Shown here: one piece after another, positions 35,108 through 47,289 of the stretch
How positions within the stretch are numbered: position 1 is the stretch's first letter
Layout of the letters: the number at the start of each line of letters is the position of its first letter
From: Rhizoclosmatium globosum
Taxonomy: Eukaryota > Chytridiomycota > Chytridiomycetes > Chytridiales > Chytriomycetaceae
Assembly: GCA_002104985.1 (NCBI GenBank)
Contig: MCGO01000066.1
Span: 1-64,000, forward strand
Length of the DNA: 64,000 bases
Direction of reading: 5' to 3'
Translations under genes and position numbers: made by a program
The notes under the pieces: generated by a model
Seen by the model: the letters and a program-made list of their open reading frames with translations, nothing else
Database searches by the model: none
What the model was told of the DNA's origin: nothing

Positions 35108-36199
35108 GCTTGGAATTGTCTGCGATTGAGAGGCGGCTGTAGCTGCCTTGTTGGACTGGAATATCTTTTCTTGATTCTTCTTTGACTGACAGAAACACAA
35201 ATAAAGTAAGAGTAACATTCAATCATCTTACAAACAAGTGAATCTTTATATTTCTAATACATTGTCATAAGTTTTCCCAACATACTTCATACTGTTTGTT
35301 GCCATCATACAAGGGTGGCTTTGTCGATGTTCACTAACTCAATGTTCCGAAATCCAAGGATTGTACCGCAAACGCAAACCACGGTATGATTTCTCTCTCA
35401 TTTAGTTAACGAATACGTTTATTAAGTACATTACACACGATGTCGCAAATTCAGTGAAGGAAAGAAGGAAAAACTCAGACATACCACCACCACCACGTAC
35501 GCTAACAACATCACCATCCACTCAAGCAGTTAACCAATAGTGTATTCGCGTTTCGCCATCCAACATCCAATCTTCAAACAGAGAAAAGTCGCGGAAAGCT
35601 GTGGCTCTGTGATGACACACGCGTGGGTGGGTGATGCCAAACTGCATTCACTCACACTCAACAGCAACTGCATCGCATCCATCACGTCACTAATACCATC
35701 AAATAATAGTCATCGACTGAAAGAAGCTCGAACACCACTCATTGAAGGAGAATCAACGACGCCTTCTCTCTGCCACTCACTCAACTTGACTCGAATCCAT
35801 CCATCAACGGCAGCTGGACCAACTACTAGTACTCGAAAATAGATTCGTTGATGTTGCTGCCCAACCATGGTACCATTCAGCTCCTCATCAAACAATAGTT
35901 CACCATTCCACCACGCAACAATATTGCAGAAAAGTGTCTCCAGCCAACTTCAGTAACGACAAACCCAAGCTGCAGATGTCGGCATTCGGAATATCGCACA
36001 TCAGTTTCGGAAACATTTTAGCTCGCACCCTGGTGTCGCATCCTACATGACCGTTTCTTCGCGTATTCTGTCGTTGATAGATTGAATGGACGCCGACGAC
36101 TGGGATTCTTGGTTGTTGGAGCGTTTGGTTCTCGATAGTTGAACACGGACAGAATTTATGGTAATATTCGTCTTTGTATTTCGCCATCTAATCAATTGT
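35108..36199. other. Intergenic, no gene recognised
   Basis: The stretch holds the presumed promoter of the CCCH gene. Frames at 35540-35842 (+) and 35900-36187 (-) have no supporting features. Beyond about 36200 diverged family C sequence begins. Confidence 0.4.
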
Positions 36200-37120
36200 G
36201 ACGGTTTTAGATGTCGCCATTCGAATCAAGAATCCTATACCATACTTTGATTCTGTCAACGTGTAGTTATGACATGAGCTGGCTGCGCCTCATCATCGAC
36301 TGGAAAGATCGGACTCGCGAATTCTACTCAATACTGCAACTGGCATAACATGTATGACAGAGGTGATACTTGACTACTCATGGCTGATGGAGCAATCTTC
36401 TCTTGCCTTCAGCATTTCAATGTATGACTCCGTCCGACACCGCTACAATCAAGCGCAGCCAATCTTGTTTGTGATTTGTACTTTCGCCAAAGGATGAGAT
36501 GGGTTGTCGCTGTTGCGCCGCGTCTCTCTGATTTTCGGAACCTTGACAATCACTCTTGTTTCGACAGTCTCATATGAGCACACAGTCCCATCTACATGGA
36601 TACAAGTAGTTTCACAATAACTGCTTCTTTGTAGTGAAAATGTTGTTGAAGTTTCGACGTCCAGAATGAATTCCGACGGACGGACTGTTCTTCCCAATTG
36701 GCTTGATGGCAGTTGGTTTCATGAACTCTCGAAACGATATCGATTCTGGATTGTGATACTGCATCTGAGTGCTGGACAAAACGTTGGGGGAAGTTGCCAA
36801 GATGAGGACTTAGACGCACTCGCATTTCAGTCGAAACCACCACCCGAAGCTCGATGTATACCATTGGTTTCAAAGACTTGAATCAAAATGGCGGCAACTG
36901 CCATTCAAGCATTTGGAGCTACTTTAACACTCAGCGTCTGTCAACATCAGTTTCGATGGCCACCAACCTGTCGAATGTGCCAAAGAAACGAGCGACATCT
37001 CCTTCGAAACTGTCCATCAATCCGTCAGACCTCAGCGCATGCACATAGAAGGAGTGGCAGGATGCAGAAACGATGAGGGCTTCACTAGAGTCATACGTTC
37101 GAGCCACTTCGTTCTTCTCA
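36200..37120 (+). pseudogene. Family C remnant, left of the Helitron
   Basis: The region around 36880-37080 (catttggagctactttaac, then gcatgcacatagaaggagtgg) aligns with 30770-30925 (cctttggagctacgtcg, atgcacatgaatggagtgg) and with 11050-11200. It breaks off just before the candidate Helitron end at 37125 and resumes after 47290, so this copy was split by insertion. Confidence 0.4.
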
Positions 37121-37320
37121 CATAGCAGGTTGCTATCTTTAGAGGGTTTTGCTCCAGTTATCAACAGTTTTTGTACTAAATTTATTTTTAATGATACGTA
37201 AGAGAGTAGTTCAGGAAAGAAAAGGTTAAGGCAATGGAATTCCACAGTCACATAAGAGAGGAGTAAGAAAGAAAAGAAAAGGGGCAAAGAGACTTCAGAT
37301 TCAAAATCAAAGTGAAGGGG

Positions 37321-38585
37321 TCAGTATTCAGGTTCAGCAATTAAAAAGATTCTTCCACCTGCTATCTGAAGGTTGATGAAGTTACATTCTTCTGCCACTG
37401 CAATCTTCAGAAACGTGGGCATAGCGACAGTACCATCCATAGGAATCTCAGATAAGACAGATAAAGAGGGCAATGGTGAGAACATATCAAGAGAATCTGG
37501 GGCTAGAAGACTGGTACCATCATGAGTAGCATCATATACAGAGGGAGGTTTGTTGGACCACACAACAGTCTGAGTCAACCCATTGGCAGCATAAAGTTTA
37601 AGGGTCTCCCCAATTGAATTGGAAGTATTGGCTGCATTATGAGTTTTCATGGCAGCACGAGCTATGGCATGGATTAACTGGAGTTGGCCCATTATAGGAA
37701 CAAAGTTTACAATGAATTTGTCTAGAAATACAAGTTACTGAGAGTACATAGAATAGCAAAAAAGCTTACCATTTGAAGCAACATTGAAAGATGTCACATT
37801 AGGAACTTGTCCAAGCATTGTGAACACTATTGGCTTTTGCTTGTATAAGATGAAGTGGGACTTCTTGTTTGAAGTGAAGTCAAGAGTAAACAATTCTGGA
37901 GAAGTAGATGCTTGAAGGCCCAGACAACACAGATGGTCAAGTCTGCAGTTCTTGGTTCCTGAAAAATAACCATGACATGCAGCATACTCTGCTTCAGACA
38001 GTGTTTGGCCTTGTACTTCAATAACAGATGATGCATTGCTGTGAATATCAAAGTCACTTGGCTCAGGATGGTCATAGATGACACTGTGTTGGTGATCTTC
38101 TTGCATCAACTGGAGGGCAGGAGTGTAAGAACCAGTGAAACTTTTCTTGTTCACTGCAAGTTTGGAAGCAAATTTGGAGACACGTTGAGAAGGGGAAGCC
38201 ACAGTTGATGAAGTAACACGAACAGCAGAGGGCTTTGTTGTAGGAGTGTGAGGGGGAGTAGATGTTGTTGACTGGGGGAAAGTAAAAGAGCTTCCAGGAG
38301 TTCCAGCATTAAATGTTGTAGAAGGAAGAGTAGGTTTCTGCTTGTTGGTAGAAGGTGTGGGCTTTGGAGGAATTGTTCTAGGTTTCTTTGGAGTGGAAGG
38401 CTCAGACTCAGAAGCAGAACTGGGAGACATATATGTCAGTGTTTGAAACATTAAATCAATAGGCCAATGTACCTTTGTACAGAAGTATCTTCTTCCTGAT
38501 CCGATACAGCTCTTTTTCTAGTAGCCACAGTGGTAGGGAAAGGGTGAGTTGGCTTTTGACCTGGTCTTCTGGGTTGTGGGCTCAT
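37321..38585 (-). CDS. Helitron-associated protein of unknown function
   Basis: Three exons, 38473-38585, 37770-38419 and 37321-37721, are joined by 53- and 48-nt GT-AG introns and give exactly 388 codons including TGA (387 residues). Residues 1-115 are rich in Ser, Thr, Pro and Lys (PKKPRTIPPKPTPSTNKQKP), probably disordered and basic, and could bind nucleic acid. Residues 120-387 look globular, with a CHGYFSGTKNCRLDHLCCLG segment and beta-rich runs such as SHFILYKQKPIVFTML. I recognise no domain. It lies inside the candidate element ends and is transcribed away from the Rep-helicase gene, so it may be an accessory factor or captured cargo. The intact frame suggests it is or was recently under selection. 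Confidence 0.75.
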
Positions 38586-38933
38586 TTCAGGAATGATTTT
38601 TTCTTGACTTTCTTTCCTACTCCTCCCTTTTGTACCTTTTGAGTTCTAAAATTTTCTCAATTAGGCTTTGATCAAATTGGGAGAGCATGCCATTTTATGT
38701 AGAAGTTCTAGAGCCACCTGGATTGTTTCAAAATAATAAATAGGACATAGAGAGCAGGATTTTGCTGATTTCAAAGTTGGGGGACTTCCCGATCCTGAGA
38801 TACGCACCATTATAGCCTAACAATAGTGTGAATGTATAGAGTGTACTTAAAGCTATCCAATGCACTTAGAATGGTCTGAATTGAACCAGTATTGGTGGAG
38901 TGAGACTGAATGGGAGTGTTTGAGTGGTTGTGC

Positions 38934-39109
38934 CATGAGTGCAAAAATTGCCATGAGGGCCATGAGTGGCACTTTGCCATGAGTACCATGAGTGCAAAAA
39001 ATGCCATGAGTGGCATGAGTGGCACTTTGCCATGAGTACCATGAGTGCAAAAAATGCCATGAGTGGCATGAGTGGCACTTTGCCATGAGTGAAAAAAAGA
39101 GCCATGAGT
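38934..39109. promoter_or_regulatory. Cluster of CATGAGT heptamers
   Basis: Twelve exact CATGAGT heptamers and one CATGAGG occur in 176 bp, within higher-order units of about 53 bp (tgccatgagtaccatgagtg then caaaaaatgccatgagtggc). The cluster sits in the 1.27-kb space between the divergent element genes. It could be a binding-site array for a host factor or for the element's own protein, or simply a minisatellite. Confidence 0.45.
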
Positions 39110-39852
39110 GCCAAACCAAAAAAACTATAAAACCAGTGGTTTTCCTTCCCAATTGCCACCCCAGAAAGTTGCTGACAAATATAGGTTAGTATTAAGTCCT
39201 CTCCTCCAATGTTGACACTTTGCTTATATGTAGCTTTCTCCAAGATTTCTTGAGTCTAAACTTCTATGGGGTCTTTGCATACTTATAGCTTCTGATACTG
39301 GTGTGTATTGTTGTTTCTATTTATCACAATTGATTCTTGTTTTGCCCTTGTGTAGTTATCTTTTGGATCACTAGAAGCTGCATCTTCCTGTGGTCTGCTT
39401 ATAGTTTTATATATAGAATAGTATAGTTATAGTTCATAGTATAGTTATAGCTTAAAGTATAGTCATAATGTGAGGGTGCAGACTCATCTATAGATTTTAA
39501 TATTGTAATAGTTTTCTATATAATTATTGTGAAATATTGTTAATTTTTCTATATAATTATAATTCTATAAGCTTGGTTGGGAGACTGGGGCTTATAATTT
39601 GAATATTAATACTTCTAATAGTGATATTATAGTGATAGATCTAATACCAATATTATTTGATATGAATTGTATAAAATAGAATAGTATAGAATATATAAAA
39701 ATCCAGTCTCCCTTCCTTTTTCAACCCATCAATTGGGTTCGCTCTCTTGAAAACTATTTGTCAACAGAGCAAACCTCAATTGCTTTCTTCACCTTATTGT
39801 TATCTTGTGTGTTACTGAATAAAAAGAGTTTTACTTGCGTAAAGACAAAATT
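39110..39852. other. AT-rich leader between divergent Helitron genes
   Basis: A very A+T-rich stretch with repeated tatagttatag-like motifs (39410-39700). It probably contains the promoter and 5' leader of the Rep-helicase gene. No coding region. Confidence 0.5.
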
Positions 39853-42800
39853 ATGACTAGAACCATTCCAGGAAGTAGTAAGGCATTTTACACATTCTTT
39901 CAGGCAAAAGTAATCCCCTATTTTAGTTCTGATAAATGCAACTCAAGTTTATGATGAAACTTGTGACATCCACTTTGACTCAGGAGGGTTGTACTGTGTC
40001 AAAACCCAAAAAACATTACAAGAATCTGTTTTGAAAGGCTGTATTCCTCTTTGTGAGCTTCAACCATATATTCGGAAAGATGATTATTTGTCGTGTCTTA
40101 AGTTGTTCAGGGATAATCCCTGCACAATCTGCACCTGTCTTGAGTGTGTTTTTGTCACAGACTTTCATCAAATGTCTGCCACAGTCAATTCCCAAAGACA
40201 ACACCGTTTTCCTGGTGATTCTGTTTTGAAGCCTTTGTTGACCCCTGAAGTATCAATCCCACAAGCATCAATCAATAGAGCATACTTATTCACCAAGAAA
40301 GAACTAAATCTTTCTGGGGATGATGAAAACTATTTTGAATTCCTTGGTTGCAACATTGCCACATCTGCAACACAAGAAACAAGAGTCCTATTCAATTTTG
40401 ACTTTTGTTCTCATAAAAATCGTTTCCGAAAGTCACAACTGATAGATATTCTAATGGTACACTCATGTGGAAATGGGTATCGACACTTCTTTGAACGACA
40501 AACTTTAAAGGCTCTCTACCAATATATTGATAATCATGCATGTCAAAAGTGTGGTATTATTTCTTATGTTTTTTCTAAGGTCTATCGCACACGGTATGTT
40601 AAGAAATGACAATGTTGATTACTAATGTTTGTTATTAAAAGTATATGTGCAAGTTTTCCTCCTCGGTCCACTGACAACCAGCCACTTCATTTGAGGCAAC
40701 TGTCAATCAAGGATCAGATTAACATTGTGAATGAGTGGAGAGAGTCTTTACATGAAAGGCATTTACAAATTTACCCATGTTCTGTATGTGCCGAATTTGC
40801 AACTTTAGACGATTTGCATGAATTAGACTTGTCACCTTCTATACGAAGTGTCCTAACAAATCCAGATGTTGTACCAGTGTTTTATCAGTCACCATGTCAT
40901 AAGAGAAACATTTTCACAGTGGCAGACTATGATGCTGAATGGGTATTTGATGATTTTATCCCACAGAACCCCAACAAATCTGGTTCCTCTGATAACAACC
41001 CAATTTTATACCAAGGGGGATTTTATTGGAATGAAACAGGAACTCTTTGGAAACCATATGTCTGCACACTGTGCCTGCTCTCCTTAGAGCAAGGCAAACG
41101 ACCAATCCATGCATTAGCTAGTGGGAGTTTCACAGGAACTGTGCCTGATGTTCTTGCAAGGCTTAGTTTTGTTGAACGGATTCTCATCTCCCAACTACGC
41201 GCAAGCAAATTTACAGTATCTATATTTCGGCATTACCGTCATCTTTCTGGAAATGCTGCTGTTTTCCCAACCCCACTGCAAGGAATTGCAGATATTGTTT
41301 TGCCCATTCCTATTTCTGAACTATCTAAGATTCTTGTTGTTACGTTTTCAGGCCCTTTGAAACCATCTGATTCAGAAACGTCTACCATGTTGGCACAAGC
41401 ATCATTTTTGTATGTTCGGGGAAGTTACATACTAGAAGCGTTGCAATGGTTAATTAAGTATAACCGTCACTATCAGAATATACAAATAAGCAGCAGTAAT
41501 TTGGCAGGATATTCCCAATGTAATGGGCAATATCCACTACCTATCTTTTTCCAACAGTCAGCAACTATGCCACAAGGAGCAGAGCCTTCAGTACATCAAA
41601 CAGAAAATCACCCTGTTGAAGAGGCTACAACTGAGGATAGTGTCTCATTTGCTATCAGTGGTATAGGAGAGGAAGAATTTGACTTGTTGAGTCAACAACA
41701 GAAGAAATTTATGGCTTTGCAACATGTTAAGATGGGTGGTGATGTGCTTGAGATTGGGCGTGATGATGCGTTTGTGTCCATGTTTGACAATCCAACTGCG
41801 TGGGAAAAGCTTTTTGTTCATCTACATCCATTTGGTTATGGTATGTTAACTATATTGATTAATTTCTCTAAAACCACAATAAGGCGGACTACCTTCTGTC
41901 ACAACAAGTACATTTCGTAACATCCAACATTACTTACTGTATGGCTCGCGGACCTTCCAAGAAGATGAAACATTTTTGTATTTAGTGTTCAGTCTGGTCC
42001 AAATTCAAAAAGTATGCTATGGAGTGAGGCCAATTGTAACTGAGGAAAGCTTTGACAAGTTTGCAACAGACTTAGAGTCTTTAGATATGACTGCAGTAAA
42101 CGAATTGATTCGGCGCTTTGAAATAGGAGCAGAAACACATCCCACAAATGAAGAAGAGGAATTTGCTATCCAAGTTGCAAATAAGATACATGCAAGTCGG
42201 GGATTAGTAATTGGTTCTAACCATGAGAAGAACCGACAAAAAGTTGAACTTTTTAGTGCCACACGATGGCTAGGAACTCCGTCATGGTTTTTGACTATTA
42301 CTTTCTCTGACTTGAACAATCCCATTACTCTCAGCTACCTTGGATTTGACTATGAACTCCTAATGAGTGGGATTGATCCAGGCTTTACTGCACGTATTGC
42401 AGCTGTTTATGGCAATCCTGTTGCTAGTGAACGTGCATTTGATTTTCTTGTGAAAAATCTGATCAAGTTTTTAGTTGAACATGGCGTTTTGGGAGAAATT
42501 GCACATTATTATGGAACTGTTGAAGAGCAAAAACGCAAGACTTTACACTTGCACTTATTGCTATGGATAAAAAACATGTGGACCTTAAATGAAGTTAGAG
42601 AAAAACTGAAAGCTGATGCTGGATGGAGACAAGACTTCATTTCCTATTTAGAGTCTTTTAGCTTGGGGGACTACATAGGAGAAACAGCAGAACAAGTACA
42701 GTCAAATTTAGAAGGAGTGCCAAGAGTGCCAGGTTTTAAACCCAATACATCACACAAGAGTTTTTTAACAAATTTATTGTAGAAATCAAGAATGTGTTTG

Positions 42801-45800
42801 GTAATCCAATTGGAAATGTACCACCCCAGTGCAAGGATTTTGTAGAAATTCCCCAAGTTATGGCCAGATTGAACCGTATTCGGGCAACTCTGCAAAAACA
42901 TGAATGTGGAAAGCACTGTTCCACGTACTACGGGTGTAAGGCGCGCTTTCCACGGGAGTATGTTGAAGAATCTGTTGTTGATGGGTCAGGGCATTTATCT
43001 TTGAAGAAGCATGACATTTGGTCTAACCGTGTCAACCCTCTTATCTCGTATATATATGGCTGTAATACTGATTTGACAGAAATGCTATCTGGGACAATTG
43101 TCAAGGCAATAATCATTTACATCACTGACTATATTACCAAGTCCAGTGTAAAATTTAGCAGTACCTTCTCTGCACTAAAAGACATTGCCTCAGAGCATCC
43201 GAACCTTTTAAACCCTTCAAATTCTTTGGAATGTATATCAAATGCTAGAGCACTACTGATTAAATCCGCAAACAAAATGACCTCCAAACACGCTTTTGGG
43301 GGGCCAATTATATCTCATTATCTGTTTGAAGGAAAAGGTCGCTATACTAACATGGAATTTGTAAGAATTCAGTACAAAAACTATATAGATGTTTTGACTG
43401 ACCAAGAAAATGCCCGCAAAAACCTTTGTCTTCCAAGATTGAGTTCTGTACGTGTGGAATTGTCAGATGTTGGTCTAGTGCGAACAAGTTTAATAGAAGA
43501 TTGGGAGCACAGAGGGGATTGGGCAAATCCTATATCATTTTATGACTTTTTTAGCTCCTTTTGTGTTATACATGAAAAGAAGGGAGATTCAGGTAATTTT
43601 TGAGAGGTTTTTCAATATAACAAACCATTCTTTTAGTGTACTCAAGGGACATTGACGATAAAATGCTTAAGCTGAAACCAAGGAAGTCTCATTCAAAGTA
43701 TGAAACTGTGGTTTATGAACCTTACATACAGCGTCGTCTCCTAGTGCTCATTGGGCCAACTCTGCCTTCACTTACAAGTGATCCTGAAGGTTATTACCAA
43801 TTGGTGGTCATGTTATTTGCTGAGTGTGGCTGGCGAAATATAGCGGACTTGTTACTTCCTAATGAATTATGGGCTCAAGCATATATCAGGCTTAACATTG
43901 AACATCTTGGAGGGCAAACTCTCAAGAATTGGCATATACTCAATGAGTGTTATGATGCACGTGATGACCTTTCTAAAGACCGAAAAAAAATGAAAGCTGC
44001 TCTGAAAAAAGTCGGACTGAATTTTCAATATGAAACTCTTGAAGACCCTAATCCAGGATTTGACATGGATGACTTTGTTGAGACTGTTAACTCTGACATA
44101 GCTGTGGACTATGAAGGAAATGAATATGTGCATTCTATCCTTACTTCTTCCGGCTGGGCATCAAATGCCAAAGCTCAGCCAGAGAAACCAATGCCAATTG
44201 CAGAAGATGTACTTCAGTCAGGGAACTATAATGCAGACTATTGGAGTGCTCAATACAAAAGAATAGAGAGCAGTATTAAGAATCAAAGAAAAGATGTAAT
44301 TGATACAGTCCGCAGTCAAATTTCTCAAAGACCATTTTCTAATACTGCAAGCATTATCAACCCTTTAAGGAGAGCAGTCTTATCCACTGTAAGTATGAGT
44401 GCCTGTAAGTGTACACACTCTTACTTTTAAGCAGGGACCAGATTCATTGGCTGAGAGTATTATTATTGACTTCACCATGTATGAAGACCAAGAAAGAGCA
44501 TTCAAAATAATGGCTGGTGCAGTAACTAACCCTGGCCCTGAACCACTTAGAATGCTTGTGACTGGAATAGCGGGAAGTGGGAAATCTACTGTCATAAATG
44601 GGTTCACAGAGTTTTTGATGAGGAGAAATGAAAAGCATCGCATTTTGAAACTTGCGCCTACAGGGACAGCTGCAAGTTTGATTGGAGGCCAAACATATCA
44701 CTCTGTCCTGGATTTTGAAAAGGCATTAAAGAATCAGTTAGACATTGAATCAGTTGCAGAAAGGATAAAAGGAGCAGATTTTATAAGTAAGAGTTTCAAC
44801 ATATGCGAACCATTCTAATTGTTTGCATGAAGTTATTGATGAACTGTCCATGATTTCAGCACGGCACTTTTATCAGATTGGAGATATTATCAATCGTGTG
44901 TATAACCATCACTCTCACGGTGGATTTGGTAGGCTGAATGTTGTACTGTTCTTTGACTTTAGGCAACTTCCACCACCAAATACAGGAGGGCCTCCATTAT
45001 ACACACTTGAATTTAAAAGTCAGAATGAAAAACTTTGTCTGCAAGATAAAGCAGGACAATTTATGTTCAATCAGTTTCTACTGGTAGTAGTTTTACGTCA
45101 ATGCATGCGAACCAAAGGGCCATATCTACAAATGTTGAACCAAATGTGTGTTGGTGCGTGTGATGCTGCATCAATAGCTTTATTTCGAACATGTGTAATT
45201 GGGGACTCAAGTTGTTCTGTATCACTAAAAGATGCTGGGTTTTGGCCTGTAAGTATAATAACAACAAGAAACAAAAGACGAGATGATATAAATTCTATGG
45301 GGGAAGCACAATTCAGTTATCTTAGCGGAGAAGCTTTAACAACATTATGCTCCTTGGATATCTGCATTGATTCCCAAAAGACAAAGAAGTTTCTTCCAGC
45401 CTCAATACAAGCAGCTGTCTGGAAACTGTCACCAGCTGATACAGACCATATACCGGGACTGTTAAAACTCTGTAGGGGCCTTCCTATTCTGATAAAACGC
45501 AACCTTAGCGTTGGAAGCGGTGTTACAAATGGAGCTGAAGGAACTGTTGTGTCTTGGACAATGACAGAGCATCCTCATTTCCAGGGAATGCAAGTAGCAA
45601 ATGTTATATATGCAAAATTAATTGGAAAATATTCTGATGTGGTTTTTGATGAGATTCTAGGGCCAGGAATAGTACCTTTGGTTCCTGTAGAAAATTACAT
45701 TACTGTTAACGTCCCAAATTTTGGGAAAATAAGGATATTAAGGCGCATGCATCAAATATTGCCAAACTTTGCTATGAGTGATTTTGCATCCCAAGGAAAG

Positions 45801-47132
45801 GGTAGAAAGTTCAACATATTTTGGGGAGAGCAAATAGACAGAGTTCAAAGCCTCTATACCATGGCATCCCGTTCAACAGATCCTTCAACAACAGCCATTC
45901 TAGGTCATGTGAATTTGCAATTATTGACCACTATACCCCCATTTGATTACCTGAAGATATTGATGGACCTTGAGTTCTTGAACGTGGCTACAGTTGAAAT
46001 GTATGAAAATAGTGAAACAGCTGACTTCAGTTCTTGTATTACTCAGTATGATGTGATCCAAGCAATGCTACAGGGGTACGGCAATGATTATATTCCAGAG
46101 AGGATTGATACATCTCTTTTACATCAATGGAAAAAAGTGAATGGGAAAGGGAAGCAAGAAGCAGCAGGACTATCTTCTCTGAAAAAGAACCATTCACAGC
46201 AATCACTATTTTCTAGACAGCCACAGAAATTCACTAAAAAATACTCAGGAAATAATAAACGCAAAACAAGAAGCCAGCCTTCAAACAACACCAAAAAAAG
46301 GAAAGAAAATACATATACCAGTTTCAGGGGTTGTAATTGGATAGCCTCAAGATATACTTGTGCTTTAGATTGCCTTGTTACATCAACAGCCCATTTGTAT
46401 AGCAAATCAACCATTGAAATGAATCAAAGCTTACAAGAATTGTCACCAGCAATGACAAGCTTCTTTCAACTACTTCAAACTATGGATATCAACAAAATAC
46501 GTGATGAGTTTCATCTGTACTTGGAACGTTTGGATCCAACCAACTTTCCCTACAATAGACCACTCCTTAAAGACTTGAATTTGGCATACACTCATCTTTT
46601 ATCATCCAGCACATATAACCATGGTTTCTACCATACAACATGCAATATATGCAATCTAACTCAATACAGCGAACATACCCAGTTAGTCACTCTTCTCACA
46701 AATTTTTCAGGCAATGCTCAGTCCCTCTCAGAATTGTTTATGGAGGAAAGAGAGACCCAAAAATTGTGTGAATTTTGCTCCACACAAACAGTGCAGGGAT
46801 ACTCAGTATCCAGCTCTGTTCCAACTATTGCATTCGAAATTGCTCATTATCGACACTCCCCTATATCAATAGAGTCTGTCATATCAGTCCCATCCTTTTC
46901 TAAAGAATATGAATTTGGAATCCGGGAATTCTATTTGCATTCTGTCCACTGCCATAAAAATAGTCACTACACAACTGTTATCAAAACATCATCAGAGTGG
47001 CAGTTTTATGATGGACAAGACGGAGGGAAACTGAACACTTTAGAACATTCTTTTGACCTCAACCATTTTTTATTTTCTCAAGAGTGTGTCCCGGTTCTTG
47101 TTGTCTATGCAGCAGAGATGTTACAGAATTAA
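39853..47132 (+). CDS. Helitron Rep-helicase with C-terminal USP-like protease domain
   Basis: Seven exons: 39853-39877, 39927-40593, 40642-41840, 41884-43592, 43637-44388, 44435-44786 and 44833-47132. Six introns of 43-49 nt. The sum is 7004 nt; one T missing from the run 42761-42766 would make 2335 codons. In order: Cys-rich N-terminus with C-x2-C knuckles resembling the N-terminal module of fungal Helitrons; Rep with HUH motif LHLHLLLW (His about residues 852 and 854) and two tyrosines in YITDYITK (about 1043 and 1047) that would nick and join DNA; PIF1-type SF1 helicase with Walker A GIAGSGKST (Lys about 1501) and Walker B IIIDELSM formed across the last intron; a basic linker; then a region like peptidase C19 with a Cys box (RYTCALDC, Cys about 2078), CNIC/CEFC metal pairs and a His box (SHYTTVI, His about 2280, then WQFYDG). 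The 5' exon is the least certain. Confidence 0.88.
42761..42766 (+). other. Homopolymer frameshift in Rep domain
   Basis: A run of six T. Upstream the frame ends 15 bases on at TAG; with seven T it would continue into FFNKFIVEI and match the rest of the exon. All other joins in this 7-kb gene are in phase. It is either a real one-base loss or an error in a homopolymer. Confidence 0.7.
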
Positions 47133-47136
47133 TAAA
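47131..47136 (+). terminator. Poly(A) signal overlapping the stop of the Helitron gene
   Basis: AATAAA begins within the TAA stop codon of the Rep-helicase gene (gaattaataaatc). Confidence 0.4.
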
Positions 47137-47265
47137 TCATCTTACAGCTTTTACAACTTCTAGACTCTGTTTAAGGCCAGAAAATCCATTATTTGAACAG
47201 AGAATCTATTAATAGAACTGTAAGGAAAGTGGACCCAACCCCCTCAAACTCCCCCCTTTCAGGAA

Positions 47266-47284
47266 CAGGTTGGCAAGCAACCTG
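47266..47284. repeat. Hairpin at candidate Helitron 3' end
   Basis: CAGGTTG, loop gcaag, CAACCTG: a perfect 7-bp stem. Helitrons end in a short hairpin that acts as the stop signal for rolling-circle replication. The outer arm also pairs with the left end sequence at 37125. Confidence 0.6.
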
Positions 47285-47289
47285 CAATC

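Larger units (their letters stand above)
37125..47285 (+). mobile_element. Helitron-class rolling-circle transposon (~10.2 kb)
   Basis: The element holds a Rep-helicase gene (39853-47132, +) and a divergent unknown gene (37321-38585, -). Candidate ends are GCAGGTTGCT at 37125-37134 and its reverse complement AGCAACCTGC at 47276-47285; the right end also forms a 7-bp stem with a 5-nt loop at 47266-47284. Classical Helitrons have 5'-TC and 3'-CTRR ends with a subterminal hairpin; these are not seen, but the Helentron/Helitron2 branch is known to have short asymmetric terminal inverted repeats, which fits better. Flanks match an uninterrupted family elsewhere in the window. The interior looks more A+T-rich than its surroundings. 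Confidence 0.8.

Noticed and set aside
39878..39988. TTG at 39989 as the Helitron gene start
   Set aside because: Eukaryotic genes rarely start at TTG, the frame is open upstream, and an ATG exon at 39853 joins in phase through a 49-nt intron.
42731..42793. An intron at 42733-42758 to explain the Helitron frame change
   Set aside because: It would be only 26 nt, and it removes residues that continue the aligned Rep domain; one missing T explains the break better.
37125..47285. Classification as a giant virus or Polinton-like insert
   Set aside because: Rep HUH plus PIF1 helicase in one protein is diagnostic of Helitrons, and no capsid, packaging ATPase or integrase is present.
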